Assembly: GCF_004402785.1 (NCBI RefSeq)
Contig: NZ_SOFP01000054.1
Location: forward strand, 1-50,712
Source of the DNA: Cryobacterium algoritolerans
Lineage (GTDB): Bacteria; Actinomycetota; Actinomycetes; Actinomycetales; Microbacteriaceae
Reading direction: 5' to 3'
Length of the DNA stretch: 50,712 nt
Shown here: in pieces, positions 1-8,678 of the stretch
Numbering within the stretch: position 1 is the stretch's first letter
Layout: each line of letters opens with the position of its first letter
Translations under genes and position numbers: made by a program
The notes under the pieces: model-generated
The model's input: only the letters and a program-made list of their open reading frames with translations
Database searches by the model: none
What the model was told of the DNA's origin: nothing

Positions 1-12
1 AAAATGAAGCTC

Positions 13-82
13 CGCTCCCGCCCCGCCCCGCCCTGCCCCGCCGCGCCACGCCCCGCCGCGCCCCGCCCCGCCGCGCCGCGCT
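13..82. repeat. GC-rich low-complexity tract
   Basis: The stretch is built almost only from CCGCC/CCCCG/CGCGC pentamer-like units with no sensible reading frame. It sits at the window edge directly before the hairpin at 83-143. It may be a slipped intergenic repeat or a poorly resolved assembly edge. Confidence 0.6.
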
Positions 83-143
83 CGCGAGAGTGCACTTTTG
101 GCCCTAAAACCACCGCCGAAGGGGCGAAAAGTGCACTCTCGCG
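83..143. repeat. perfect 17-bp inverted repeat (hairpin element)
   Basis: Positions 83-99 (CGCGAGAGTGCACTTTT) are exactly reverse-complementary to 127-143, with a 27-base spacer. The spacer continues the pairing imperfectly (GGCCC against GGGGC). There is no T tract, so it is not a typical intrinsic terminator. It may be a dispersed intergenic palindromic element. No second copy was noticed in the window, so the dispersed nature is inference. The remaining bases up to 397 hold nothing convincing. Confidence 0.7.
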
Positions 144-396
144 GAGAGCCGGCGACCGACCCTGGAACTGACACCGGCGAGCAGGTCCAGCCCGGCCAGC
201 CCGGAGAACTCGGCCTGCCCGGTGCCGTCCGCATCGCCTTGGTCTGCGGCGATCGCGACCGAGACGACGAGACGCGCCGGCGCCAGGGCTTCGAGGTTCA
301 GGTGCGCTCTGGCGGTGCGATTCATTTCCCGATGAGACGCGGCGGCCGGGGACCAATGGCACTGGCGCCGGGCCGCATCGGGTTGACACTTTCGGC

Positions 397-878
397 ATGC
401 TCGGCGAATCGAATACACAACAAATTGAAGATGTGCTGGACGCCGCGGTGATCGGCAGGATCGGCTGCCACGTCGACGACCACCCCTACATCGTTCCGAT
501 CACCTACTCCTATTGCGGTATTCCGACGGCAGCGTCTACGGGCACAGCGCCACAGGCACGAAGGTGCGGATGATGCGCGCCAATCCCGCGGTGTGCTTTG
601 AGGTCGAACGTGTCGACGACCAGGGCCACTGGCAGATCGTGATCGCCTGGGGAATCTTCGAGCAGCTGCACGGCGATGAGGCGAAGGCCGGAATGCACAC
701 CCTCGCCACCCGCTTGGCGCCGATGCTGACCGGCACGACCGCGCAGCCTCACCTCGGCCCAGACGGGACTCCACTTGCGTCCCCTCACGCGCACGACTCC
801 GCCCCGACGCCACACGAGAGGCAGGTGCTCTTTCGCATCAGGCTCACGGAGAAGACCGGCCGGTTCGAGAAGCGGTAG
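397..878 (+). pseudogene. pyridoxamine 5'-phosphate oxidase-fold protein, frameshifted
   Basis: From ATG 397 the frame reads MLGESNTQQIEDVLDAAVIG and then a typical first strand ending VPITYSY. Around 515-525 the similarity jumps to another frame (SDGSVYGHSATGTKVRMMR, then FEVERVDD and VIAWGIFEQL), which runs to the stop at 876-878. The two halves together match the small FMN-binding split-barrel (PNPOx-like) family, about 160 residues. A one-base loss near TGCGGTATTCC explains the break. It is either a true pseudogene or a sequencing error, because the downstream frame shows no other damage. Such proteins usually bind flavin, F420 or haem; the substrate is unknown. The 3' end is duplicated downstream. 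Confidence 0.7.
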
Positions 879-980
879 CGCCGGTCGGGAAGAGGCGGGT
901 GCTCTTTCGCATCAGGCTCACACAGGCTCACGGAGAAGACCGGCCGGTTCGAGAAGCGGTAGCGCCGGTCGGGAAGAGGC
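817..980. repeat. 74-bp direct duplication of a gene 3' end
   Basis: The last codons and trailer of the PNPOx-like gene (817-890, beginning AGAGGCAGGTGCTCTTTCGC) recur at 891-980. The second copy carries an extra 9-10 bases where CACAGGCT is doubled. Both copies contain the gene's stop codon, so the second is an untranslated tail. Replication slippage or a short tandem duplication is the simplest explanation. Confidence 0.85.
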
Positions 981-1004
981 CGGCCGACAGGCGGAAGATC
1001 TCGC

Positions 1005-1418
1005 CTAGTGCCAGCTCAACGGCGGACTGACCAGGCCGTCGACGTGCGCGCCCGCCGGATCCGTGTCGACGGCGACGATCCGGTTGCGCCCGTCGACGTG
1101 GACCACGGTCGGCTCGTACGCCCTGGCCTCCTCGGTGCTCATCTGGGCGTAGGAGATGATGATGACGAGGTCACCCTCGAGGGCCAGCCGGGCGGCCGCG
1201 CCGTTGACGCCGACCACCCCGCTGCCGCGCTCCCCCGCGATGAGGTACGTTTCGAACCGGCTCCCAGTGTTCACGTTGACGATGCTCGCCATCTCGCCGG
1301 GAAGCAGGTCGGCAGCATCCAGCAGGTCCAGGTCGACCGTCAACGAGCCCACGTAGTGCAGGTCGGATTGCGTCACGGTAGCGCGGTGGATCTTGGACTT
1401 GAACATGGTGCGTTGCAT
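1005..1418 (-). CDS. panD: aspartate 1-decarboxylase
   Basis: This 137-residue proenzyme converts L-aspartate to beta-alanine for pantothenate and coenzyme A synthesis in the cytoplasm. The sequence starts [20 protein letters not shown]. It has Gly24-Ser25 in HYVGSLTVD, the self-cleavage site that makes the pyruvoyl cofactor on the new alpha chain. Other family marks are TGSRFETY with the substrate-binding arginine, and NGAAARL. The start at 1418 is chosen for its match to the family N terminus and an upstream GAAAGGG. Length is normal. It lies 47 bases downstream of the FKBP gene on the same strand, though no functional link is evident. Other pantothenate genes are not in the window. Confidence 0.95.
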   Translation of the reverse strand: MQRTMFKSKIHRATVTQSDLHYVGSLTVDLDLLDAADLLPGEMASIVNVNTGSRFETYLIAGERGSGVVGVNGAAARLALEGDLVIIISYAQMSTEEARAYEPTVVHVDGRNRIVAVDTDPAGAHVDGLVSPPLSWH

Positions 1419-1465
1419 CGGCGGGCAACCCTTTCCACAAGAGAACCGGCGGAAACCGCCCCGCG

Positions 1466-2434
1466 TTACGCGGAAGCGAGGATGTCGACGACGAAAACGA
1501 GAGTATCCGTGCCGGTGATTCCCGCGGTGGTGTTGCCGGTCGTGCCGTAGCCGAGTGCCGGCGGGATGACGATGACGACCTGGGATCCGACCGTCTGGCC
1601 GATCAGCCCCTGGGCGAAGCCGGGAACGACGTTGCTCGTGGCGAATGTGGCCGGGCCACCCTTGCCCCAGCTCTGGTCGAAGACCTTGCCGGTCCCCCAA
1701 ATGACGCCGGAGTACTGCACTGTCACGGTCGCGCCATCGGCGACGACGCCGCCGGTGCCCTTCTTGAGCACCTCGGTCTTGAGCTCGGCTGGCGCTTCTG
1801 CCTTGGGCACCTTCACGGTCGGTGTGCCGTCCTTGGCGAGCGTGACCGCCGGGAAGCCGTCCTGGGGCTTCTGGTCCTTGCCGTTCGCGCGGGTCGCCAC
1901 CTTGCCCTTGACGTCGATGACGAAGATGATGTTGTCGGTCGCGGCGACCTTGAGGTCGGTGTTGCCCTTGGTGCCGAAGGCGTCGGCGGGCGGAACGACG
2001 ACGGCGACTCGGGAGCCCACGTTGGAGCAGGCGATGCCCTTGAGGATGCCGGGGATGATGCTGGCGGTCTTGGCGACCGTGACGGTCAGTCCGGCAGCCT
2101 TGCCGTACCCGCCGCCGTTGAGCTTCGCCCCCGTGGAGGCGTTGTAGGCCGTGTATGCGATTTCAACGGCTTCGCCGTTCTTGACGGCCGCACCCTTGCC
2201 CTTGGTGACCTCAGTGCGCTCGGTGGTCTTGGCCGTGAGCGGCGAGGTGAACTTCACGGTGGGTTCGGCGTCGGCCTTGCCCGTCACCTTGACGGCATCC
2301 GAGCTCTTGCCGGAATCGGTGCAGGTGAGAGCCGTCGCGGCCGAGGTCGACTCGGCCGACGGGGACCCGCTGCACCCGGAGAGCGCGAGGACGGCCACTG
2401 TGGCAACGGAAATGAATACGGGGAGTTTACGCAC
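1466..2434 (-). CDS. FKBP-type peptidyl-prolyl isomerase lipoprotein
   Basis: A GTG start at 2434 after GAGAG gives a 322-residue protein beginning [20 protein letters not shown], with lipobox LSGC, so it should be lipid-anchored outside the membrane. Two FKBP-like domains follow, at about residues 70-180 and 200-320. The C-terminal one has the better motifs: [43 protein letters not shown] and LVFVVDIL. These proteins catalyse cis-trans isomerisation of prolyl bonds and are thought to help fold exported proteins. The N-terminal domain is divergent and may be structural. A longer frame exists upstream to 2506 but would bury the signal peptide. Confidence 0.92.
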   Translation of the reverse strand: MRKLPVFISVATVAVLALSGCSGSPSAESTSAATALTCTDSGKSSDAVKVTGKADAEPTVKFTSPLTAKTTERTEVTKGKGAAVKNGEAVEIAYTAYNASTGAKLNGGGYGKAAGLTVTVAKTASIIPGILKGIACSNVGSRVAVVVPPADAFGTKGNTDLKVAATDNIIFVIDVKGKVATRANGKDQKPQDGFPAVTLAKDGTPTVKVPKAEAPAELKTEVLKKGTGGVVADGATVTVQYSGVIWGTGKVFDQSWGKGGPATFATSNVVPGFAQGLIGQTVGSQVVIVIPPALGYGTTGNTTAGITGTDTLVFVVDILASA

Positions 2435-2505
2435 GCTGATCTCTCTGTTCGTCAATGGGCCTCGAACAGTATGACCTGTCGACATCCGTGCTTGCTGTGT
2501 CTGCA

Positions 2506-2546
2506 CGAACCGGGCGCCCGAACCGGGCGCTCGAACCGGGCGCCCG
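2506..2546. repeat. three 13-bp tandem repeats
   Basis: CGAACCGGGCGCC/T occurs three times in a row between the FKBP gene and the ATPase gene. Each unit contains part of the palindrome CGGGCGCCCG, so the transcript of the upstream minus-strand gene can fold here. It may act as a transcription end or processing hairpin. Confidence 0.7.
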
Positions 2547-2554
2547 CTCGACGG

Positions 2555-4111
2555 TCAGAGCCCCTCGGCGATCGCGGCCGTGGCGAAGAGCCAGGCCTCT
2601 CGCGTGCGCGGTGCGAGCGCCTCGATGTTCAACGGCCCGCCGGCGACGAGGGCCGGGTCGTACGGCACGTCGACGACGGCGCGGGTGAGCTGGCTGAAGT
2701 GGTCGTGCAGCCGGCGGGAAAGCGCGCGGTCCGCGGTCTTGGCCGGCGAGGCGAGGATGGTCACGGCCTGGGCGACCTTGTCGCCATGGCCCTTCAGCCG
2801 CAGCCCGTCGAGCAGCGACGCCGCCCCGTAGGCGGTGTCCTCACGGATGGTCGAGACCACGACGAGCTGGTCGGCGGTCTCGACGGCCGCTTCCCAGTTG
2901 GAGGCGCGCATGTTGTTGCCGGTGTCGATGATCAGCACCCGATAGAACCGGCTGAGCGCGGCGTGGAGCTTCCCGAAGGCGACGTCGTCGATGCTGGCGG
3001 CCCCGGCCGGGTCGAGGTCGGAGGCGAGGGCGTCGAACCGGGCGTCGCCCTGGTTACGCACGTAGTTGTCGAGGTCGCCGACCCGGGCCGAAGTTGAGTA
3101 GGCGAAGTCTTCCAGGTCGCGCAGGAGGTCGACTGCGGTGTTGGTGTGGTGCGCGGTCTGCGCCCGCACGCCGAGGGTTCCCATCGTCTCGTTGTTGTCC
3201 CAGGCGAGGGTGTAACCGCCGCGATGGATGCCGAAGGTCGCCGCGATCAGCAGAGTGGCGGTGGTCTTGTGCGCGCCGCCCTTCGGGTTCAGCACGACGA
3301 TGGTGCGCGGGCCGATCAGACTGCGCTGCACGGAAGCAACCGCCGATCGGCGCGAGAGTTCAACGGTGCCGGGTCCGGGAGAGACCAGTCCGCCGGACAG
3401 CCTGCGCACCGTACCCTGCCAGCCCTGTTGGGCCGGACCCTCCACCATCGGCGGCCGTGAGCTCATGAAGTCTGACAGGTTCGGGCCAGCGCCGGCGGGT
3501 GCGGCGCCCGTACCGGATGCGCTGCCGGAAACGGAAGCACGCACCGGCAAACCGGCGGCCGCCGGGCGGTCAGACGGTTGCGTCGGCTCGTCGTCGACAT
3601 CCTCGTCGAGATCGCGGTCGAACACGAGGTTCTCGAAAAGCCCGGCGCCGGGCTCCGCGGACGGCGCCGCTGCCTCGAACGCGGTCCGGTCATCGCCGGC
3701 CGTCGCATCGGGAGCAGGCTCGATCATCGTGGATCGGTATGCCGCCGGTTCGACCGCGACCTCCGCGGAGTCGTCATGATCGCCGCTGTCCGGTGAGGTT
3801 TCCCCTGGGAGGGCGAGCGGGCGGGTCGTACTGGGCATGGCGGCCGCGGGGATGAAGTCTCCGTCCGCGTCCACGTCGCCGTCGGGGTGAACGATCAGGG
3901 GCGACTGGCCCTGCTCGTCCTCCGCGGTCAGTCGGACCGGGCGACCGATCGTGCGGGCAGTCGCCGCGACCCGATTGATGATTTCCTCGCGGACGCCGGC
4001 CTCGTCGACGGCGGTGATCCGCTGGCTCTCGCCGTCGATGGTCAGCTCGCCCGTGCCGTCGCTCCGGATCATCGCGCGGATGCGGGGAAGGGCGGAATCG
4101 TTCTTCTTCAT
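2555..4111 (-). CDS. MinD/ParA-family P-loop ATPase with long disordered N terminus
   Basis: The 518-residue protein has a deviant Walker A motif LNPKGGAHKTT (KGGAHKTT at 277-284), followed by a normal SIMIBI fold with LIIDTGNNM (Walker B region) and VVVSTIREDTAYG. Such ATPases dimerise on ATP and position or regulate complexes on the membrane or nucleoid. Residues 1-60 form a small domain (DGTGELTIDGESQRITAVDE). Residues 90-265 are acidic, Pro/Ala-rich and probably unstructured. This layout recalls actinobacterial MinD-like proteins associated with type VII secretion, but no ESX gene lies nearby, so its partner is unknown. There is no adjacent ParB or MinC. The start follows AAAGGTT. Confidence 0.85.
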   Translation of the reverse strand: MKKNDSALPRIRAMIRSDGTGELTIDGESQRITAVDEAGVREEIINRVAATARTIGRPVRLTAEDEQGQSPLIVHPDGDVDADGDFIPAAAMPSTTRPLALPGETSPDSGDHDDSAEVAVEPAAYRSTMIEPAPDATAGDDRTAFEAAAPSAEPGAGLFENLVFDRDLDEDVDDEPTQPSDRPAAAGLPVRASVSGSASGTGAAPAGAGPNLSDFMSSRPPMVEGPAQQGWQGTVRRLSGGLVSPGPGTVELSRRSAVASVQRSLIGPRTIVVLNPKGGAHKTTATLLIAATFGIHRGGYTLAWDNNETMGTLGVRAQTAHHTNTAVDLLRDLEDFAYSTSARVGDLDNYVRNQGDARFDALASDLDPAGAASIDDVAFGKLHAALSRFYRVLIIDTGNNMRASNWEAAVETADQLVVVSTIREDTAYGAASLLDGLRLKGHGDKVAQAVTILASPAKTADRALSRRLHDHFSQLTRAVVDVPYDPALVAGGPLNIEALAPRTREAWLFATAAIAEGL

Positions 4112-4315
4112 GTGAACCTTTGTTCGTCGAGCTCAGCTCAATAAGCGTGAACACGCCGGAGTTGCCGTCGATCGTGCCCTCCCCAGCCTAACCGGGCGGT
4201 CGGCGTCCTCCCCCCGTTGGGCCGAAAACCGGCTTCACCGGCGACCTGGCCGGAGCAGGCGACAATTCCTCGACTGACGTCCCGTGGGCGGGAAGACGGA
4301 CGGAAAGAGGATTGC

Positions 4316-4528
4316 ATGGACCCCCGACCGGGGGTCATCATTGAGCGCATGAAAGATCGTGACTGGGTGTTGCTCGCCTACTGCCGATCCTGCGGGGTCT
4401 ACGGCACGGCGGTCGTTGATGATGACCGCCACGTTTCCTGGCCGGAAGTCGTGCACGAACTCGATGGCAGCCTCGCCGAACGGCAGGACGCCAGGGAGGA
4501 ACAGTCCTGGACCATCGGCGCCGCATAG
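4316..4528 (+). CDS. small protein of unknown function with CRSCG motif
   Basis: ATG 4316 is preceded by GAAAGAGGA at good spacing and opens a 70-residue frame. It contains WVLLAYCRSCGVYGTAVVDD and a hydrophilic tail. The CxxC pair could be half of a metal site or a redox pair, but only two cysteines are present. I do not recognise the family. It is divergent from the ATPase gene across about 200 bases. A second ATG at 4349 would give a shorter protein. Confidence 0.5.
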   Translation: MDPRPGVIIERMKDRDWVLLAYCRSCGVYGTAVVDDDRHVSWPEVVHELDGSLAERQDAREEQSWTIGAA

Positions 4529-4579
4529 CGGCGCAGTCGCTCCTGCGAGGCCCGGGCGGACACGAATCCCGGAGGATGA

Positions 4580-4650
4580 GAATTCAGGCGCGCCCGGAAG
4601 TTCAGGCGGGCCCGGAAGTCAAGGCGGGCCCGGAAGTTCAGGGCAGCGGG
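4580..4650. repeat. 18-bp tandem repeats
   Basis: About four imperfect copies of GAAGTTCAGGCGGGCCCG lie between the convergent small genes. The 18-base period preserves frame, and on the minus strand one frame would read a six-residue repeat. However, the tract lies beyond the stop of the minus-strand gene at 4638, so it is more likely a non-coding slippage repeat. Confidence 0.7.
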
Positions 4651-4832
4651 CCCAGGCCCTGGTGGGCGAGCCAGCGGAGGGCTCGCCCGCCGGCTCGGGT
4701 GCCGTGGGTGTCGTCGTGGTCGCGTTGCCGTCGGCATTCCACCAGGTCGTCCCCCGGGGCGATGTGCGGATCGCGGCAGGAATTCGCGTAACTGGTGTAA
4801 TCGGTTTCGAGCAGGAGTTCGTCGTCAGTCAT
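4638..4832 (-). CDS. small hypothetical protein
   Basis: A 64-residue frame starts MTDDELLLETDYTSYANSCR and continues with DPHIAPGDDLVECRRQRDHD, an acidic start followed by a basic tail with two cysteines. The composition looks like a natural small actinobacterial protein, but the ribosome-binding site is weak (CAGGGT) and I cannot name a family. The stop adjoins the 18-bp repeats. Confidence 0.45.
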   Translation of the reverse strand: MTDDELLLETDYTSYANSCRDPHIAPGDDLVECRRQRDHDDTHGTRAGGRALRWLAHQGLGPLP

Positions 4833-5082
4833 GACCCTGTGTTTCTGGTTCTGTCACACCGGGTGCCAGCGCCGTTGCCGGCCTCGGTGCGTGGACTTGG
4901 TTCGGTTGCGGCCGTGCACGTGCCGGTCCGCAGTTCGCAGCGGACCGGTGGTCACGTTTGCACCAGCCGGCCCGAAGACACTCGGATACTGCGGCGAGAC
5001 TGGGGCGAGGCCGAATTGTTGAATGACAGGGTACGTCCCCGCCCGGCGAAACTCCCCTGGATCCCGCGAATTGGTCGTCGCC

Positions 5083-5670
5083 CTACGGCGTGGGCGGGTG
5101 TCGGTGGTGGTTCGGCGGCGGCGAGCGGTGCCCGTCGACCACATGCTTAAGGAGGTGCGGCGGCGGCCCGTCCCCGTGAATCGGGTGCGGGTGGGACCCG
5201 GGATGGGGTGGCGGCTGGTGGTCCGGGTGTGGCGGGGTCGGCGGTCCCGCCGCAGGCGGGGCGGCATCCTTCACCTCGACGACGACCGCCTGTGCGGGGC
5301 CGAATTCCTCGGGGTCGCCCGCCTCGGACGCTTCGGCAGAAAGTTCTTCCTCCGGTACGCCGTAGTAGCGGTAGAGCTCGCTCTCCTCGTCGACCGTGAT
5401 CGAGCCGCGATCGCTCTCGATCCTCGGCCCGTTCCTGATCTGGGTGCGGTCGAAGGCGACGAGGATTCTGGATCCGTCGATCTTCGCCCCGGCCAGGGGC
5501 ACGAACGACTCTGACATGCCGAACAGCCCGGTGCGCACCGTCACGAAGGCCGGATTCCCGGAGGCCTCGCTGAGGAAGACCTGCTCGACAGAGCCGATTT
5601 TCGCCCCGTCGCTGGTGACGACGATTCCCCCGTGGACGACGATGTCGTCGATGCGTTCAAGGGTGATCAT
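5083..5670 (-). CDS. PRC-barrel domain protein with Pro/His-rich tail
   Basis: The start at 5670 follows a strong AAGGAG. The first 120 residues fit a PRC-barrel: VVTSDGAKIGSVEQVFLSEA, then a second half with FVPLAGAKIDGSRILVAFDR and ELYRYYGVPEEEL. PRC-barrel proteins of this form are common in actinobacteria and are often linked to stress, but the ligand is unknown. From about residue 145 the protein is almost only proline and histidine with some glycine (for example PPHPDHQPPPHPGSHPHP), which could bind metal ions or be disordered. Total length is 195 residues. The tail may have expanded by repeat slippage, as the DNA there is low complexity. Confidence 0.8.
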   Translation of the reverse strand: MITLERIDDIVVHGGIVVTSDGAKIGSVEQVFLSEASGNPAFVTVRTGLFGMSESFVPLAGAKIDGSRILVAFDRTQIRNGPRIESDRGSITVDEESELYRYYGVPEEELSAEASEAGDPEEFGPAQAVVVEVKDAAPPAAGPPTPPHPDHQPPPHPGSHPHPIHGDGPPPHLLKHVVDGHRSPPPNHHRHPPTP

Positions 5671-5722
5671 GGTGAGCTCCTTCGGGACGGCCTGCACCAG
5701 TCTCGCGCGTCGTCGCCCATTG

Positions 5723-6919
5723 TCACGCGCTCGCGGCAATCATTGCGAGCACGCTCAGGCCAACCGTGACCGGCGCCAGCACCAGACCGAACAGGGCGTA
5801 ACCCCGCCAGGTGATCAGCACGTTCATCTTCTCCAGCCGGCTGTGCCAGAGCAGGGTCGCCAGCGATGCCCAGGGTGTGATCAGCGGTCCGACGTTCGCG
5901 CCGATCAGCACGGCCAGCAGCCGCTTCGTCCCGTCAGCGACCGGCTCGAGCGCCAGATAGGCCGGCAGGTTGTTGATCAGGTTCGCGCCGACCAGGCTCG
6001 CGCCGGCGAGCCGAAACAGGTCCGCCGGCGCGTTCCCGGTGCCGGCCACAACCGTGAGCAGTGCCGGCAGGCCGAGGTGCGCCAACGCCTCCATCACCAG
6101 GAACAGGCCGGCGCTGAATACGAGCAGCGACCAGGGGATCAGTGCCGGGCCGAGCACCCTCGGCCGGCGCACCAGGAACGTCACCGCGAGCACTACGGCC
6201 GCAATGGCCGACGGGATCCAGACTGGGATGCCCACGACCAGCGCCGGCAGGAGGGCGACCAGCACGGCGGCGCTGACCCCGAGCAGCACCCGGTCGCGGG
6301 CACCGTATGCCGGCGCCCCGGTCGTTCCGGACGTGCGGGTGCGCTGCACCGGCACACTCTCGTATTTCTTGCCGAGCTCCTTGCGGAAGACGAGGGCCAC
6401 CATGGCGAGCGGCACGATGATCGCGACCAAAGCCGGCGCCGCCGTGAGGGCGGCGAATCCCAGCGGAGTGACACCGCCGAGCCTGTGCTGCGCCAGCAGG
6501 TTCGTCAGGTTGGAGATCGGCAGCAGCAGGCTCGCGGTGTTCGCCAGCCAGACGGTCGTCAGGGCGAACGGCAACGGCGGCAGACCGACCTGGCGGGCCA
6601 CCACCACTACCACCGGCGTGAGCAGCACCGCAGTGGTGTCGAGCGAGAGGAAGACCGTCGTCAGGATGGCGAAGCCGGCCACCCACAGCCAGAGCAGCCA
6701 GGCCCGGCCGCCTCCCCAGTGCCGCAGCCGGAGCGCCACCCAGCGGAAGACCCCAGCCTCGCTGCAGAGCTCGGTGACGACGGTCATCGCGATGACGAAG
6801 AGCAGGATCGGGCCGACCCGGTCGGCGAGGGTGAGCAGCGCGTCGACCGGTAGCACGCCCGTCAGCACGGCGACGGCGCCGAGCAGGAGCAGCACCGCAC
6901 CGATCACCGCGAGAACCAT
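5723..6919 (-). CDS. SLC13/ArsB-type ion transporter
   Basis: The 398-residue protein is almost wholly hydrophobic, with about 10-11 membrane segments in two inverted halves. Features include FLSLDTTAVLLTPVVVVV in the first half and NTASLLLPISNLTNLLA with the TSN-like hairpin, repeated as GANLINNLPAYLAL and GANVGPLITPWASLATLLW in the second. This matches the ion transporter superfamily (ArsB, NhaD, SLC13). The substrate could be an organic anion, arsenite or Na+/H+; no arsenic genes lie nearby. It is 25 bases downstream of the acyl-CoA ligase gene, so it probably ends that transcript. The ribosome-binding site is weak. Confidence 0.85.
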   Translation of the reverse strand: MVLAVIGAVLLLLGAVAVLTGVLPVDALLTLADRVGPILLFVIAMTVVTELCSEAGVFRWVALRLRHWGGGRAWLLWLWVAGFAILTTVFLSLDTTAVLLTPVVVVVARQVGLPPLPFALTTVWLANTASLLLPISNLTNLLAQHRLGGVTPLGFAALTAAPALVAIIVPLAMVALVFRKELGKKYESVPVQRTRTSGTTGAPAYGARDRVLLGVSAAVLVALLPALVVGIPVWIPSAIAAVVLAVTFLVRRPRVLGPALIPWSLLVFSAGLFLVMEALAHLGLPALLTVVAGTGNAPADLFRLAGASLVGANLINNLPAYLALEPVADGTKRLLAVLIGANVGPLITPWASLATLLWHSRLEKMNVLITWRGYALFGLVLAPVTVGLSVLAMIAASA

Positions 6920-6944
6920 GAGTCGGAGTGTAGCGGTCAGCGGC

Positions 6945-8618
6945 TCAGCCGCCGGGCACGGAGTCCTGGTGCAGCTCCCCCAGCATCATCTTCATCACCT
7001 TTCCGGTGGCCGTGCGCGGCAGCGTCTCGACGAAGTGCACGTGGTCAGGCACCTTGAAGCTCGCGATCAGGTAGCGGGTGTGGGTGAGCAGGTCGACCGC
7101 GGTCACGGCATGGTCCGGCCGGAGCACGACGTAGGCCTTCGGTCGTTCGCCCCACTTCTCGTGCGGGATGCCCACCACGGCCACGTCGAGCACGGTCGGG
7201 TGCGAGAGGATCGCGTTCTCCACCTCGATCGAGGAGATGTTCTCCCCGCCGGAGATGATGATGTCCTTGACCCGGTCCTTGAGCTCGAGGTACCCGTCGG
7301 GGTGCATCACCGCCAGGTCGCCGGTGTGGAACCAGCCTCCCCTGAACGCCTCCAGGGTCGCCGCAGGATCCTTGTAGTAGCCGAGCATGACGTTATTGCC
7401 GCGCAGCACGATCTCGCCGATCGTGCTGCCGTCGCGGGGAACGTCGGCCATCTCCGGGTCGACGACGCGCGCCGATTCGGCCTGCAACATCCCGACGCCC
7501 TGGCGGGAGATCATACGGGCTCGCTCGTCTCCCGGCAGGGCGTCCCAGTCCGACTGGTATTCGCAAATCGTGTACGGGCCATAGACCTCGGTGAGGCCGT
7601 ACACGTGCACGACCTTCACGCCGAGGCGTTCCAGCTGTTCGATCACGCTCGGGGCGGGCGGGGCGCCGGCCGTCGTAATGCTCAACGGTCGCTCCAGCGG
7701 GTGCGCCTCTGCCGCGTTCGCGATCAGGCTGCAGACTGTGGGGGCACCGCAGAGGTTGGTGATGCCGAGGGTGTCGATGGCCGTCCAGACGTTTCCCGGG
7801 CGTACCGCGCGCAGGCAGACGTGGGTGGCGCCGGCCGCCGTGACGGCCCAGGGCGTGCACCAGCCGTTGCAGTGGAACATCGGCAGTGTCCACAGGTAGA
7901 CCGAGTCGCTCGTGAACGAGTTGTGGAATACCTCGCCGAAGGAGTTCAGGTAGGCGCCGCGATGGGAGTAGACAACGCCCTTCGGCTTGCCGGTCGTGCC
8001 GGAGGTGTAGTTGATGGTCAGGGGGGAGCGCTCGTCGTCGATGTCCCAGCGGAGCGGCCGGGGATCGGCCAGGGCCGCGGCATCCGCGGCGGCAAGGAAG
8101 GATTCGAGGCTCTCCTGCCCGAAATCGAGGCCGCTGGAGGCAAGCCCGAACTCGGCATCGGGCATCTCGATCACGCCGGTGAGGAACGGCGACGCGGGGC
8201 GGGAGTCGCCGACCGTCGCGACCAGCTCGGCGTCGACGAAGAGGAGCGTCGCCTCGGAGTGCGCGAGCACATACTCGATCTCCGGCCGGGCCAGCCGGGA
8301 GTTCAGCGCGATCAGGATCCCGCCGGCGAGCGGCACCGCGAAGTGCGCGATCAGCATCTCCGGCACGTTCGGCGCCAGGAACACGACCCGGTCCCCCGGC
8401 GCGATCCGGGCGCGGATGCCTCGCGCCAGCCGTTCGGCGGCCGCCCGGAACTCGCTGTAGCTGTAGCGGCGGCCGCCGTAGAGGATGGCGTCCTTGTTCG
8501 GGTACACCTCCGCGGACCGTTGCAGGAACCGCATCGGGGTGAGCGGGGCATCGTTGGCCAGGCCAGTCGCCGGTTCGATGCCGCTGGTCTGGTCAAGCAG
8601 GTTCATCTGTTCGAACAC
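6945..8618 (-). CDS. fatty acyl-CoA ligase (AMP-forming)
   Basis: This 557-residue cytoplasmic enzyme activates a carboxylic acid with ATP and CoA through an acyl-adenylate. It carries the P-loop YTSGTTGKPKG at 204-214, HVYGLTEVYGPYT, GWFHTGDLAVMHPDGYLELKDR with the hinge, SGGENISS and the catalytic-lysine region PRTATGKVMK. It resembles medium-chain AlkK/FadD-type ligases, although the chain length cannot be read from sequence. The GTG start at 8618 is placed by AAAGGAG eight bases upstream; an internal ATG four codons later is possible. It lies 60 bases downstream of the acyl-CoA dehydrogenase gene in the fatty-acid oxidation cluster. Confidence 0.93.
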   Translation of the reverse strand: MFEQMNLLDQTSGIEPATGLANDAPLTPMRFLQRSAEVYPNKDAILYGGRRYSYSEFRAAAERLARGIRARIAPGDRVVFLAPNVPEMLIAHFAVPLAGGILIALNSRLARPEIEYVLAHSEATLLFVDAELVATVGDSRPASPFLTGVIEMPDAEFGLASSGLDFGQESLESFLAAADAAALADPRPLRWDIDDERSPLTINYTSGTTGKPKGVVYSHRGAYLNSFGEVFHNSFTSDSVYLWTLPMFHCNGWCTPWAVTAAGATHVCLRAVRPGNVWTAIDTLGITNLCGAPTVCSLIANAAEAHPLERPLSITTAGAPPAPSVIEQLERLGVKVVHVYGLTEVYGPYTICEYQSDWDALPGDERARMISRQGVGMLQAESARVVDPEMADVPRDGSTIGEIVLRGNNVMLGYYKDPAATLEAFRGGWFHTGDLAVMHPDGYLELKDRVKDIIISGGENISSIEVENAILSHPTVLDVAVVGIPHEKWGERPKAYVVLRPDHAVTAVDLLTHTRYLIASFKVPDHVHFVETLPRTATGKVMKMMLGELHQDSVPGG

Positions 8619-8678
8619 GTGGGGACTCCTTTGTCCATCGTTTGCTGCGAGAGTGGAGCGGTTACGTCGTGCCGGAGA

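Noticed and set aside
2506..4650. Tandem repeats as CRISPR
   Set aside because: Units are 13 and 18 bases with no unique spacers and no cas genes.
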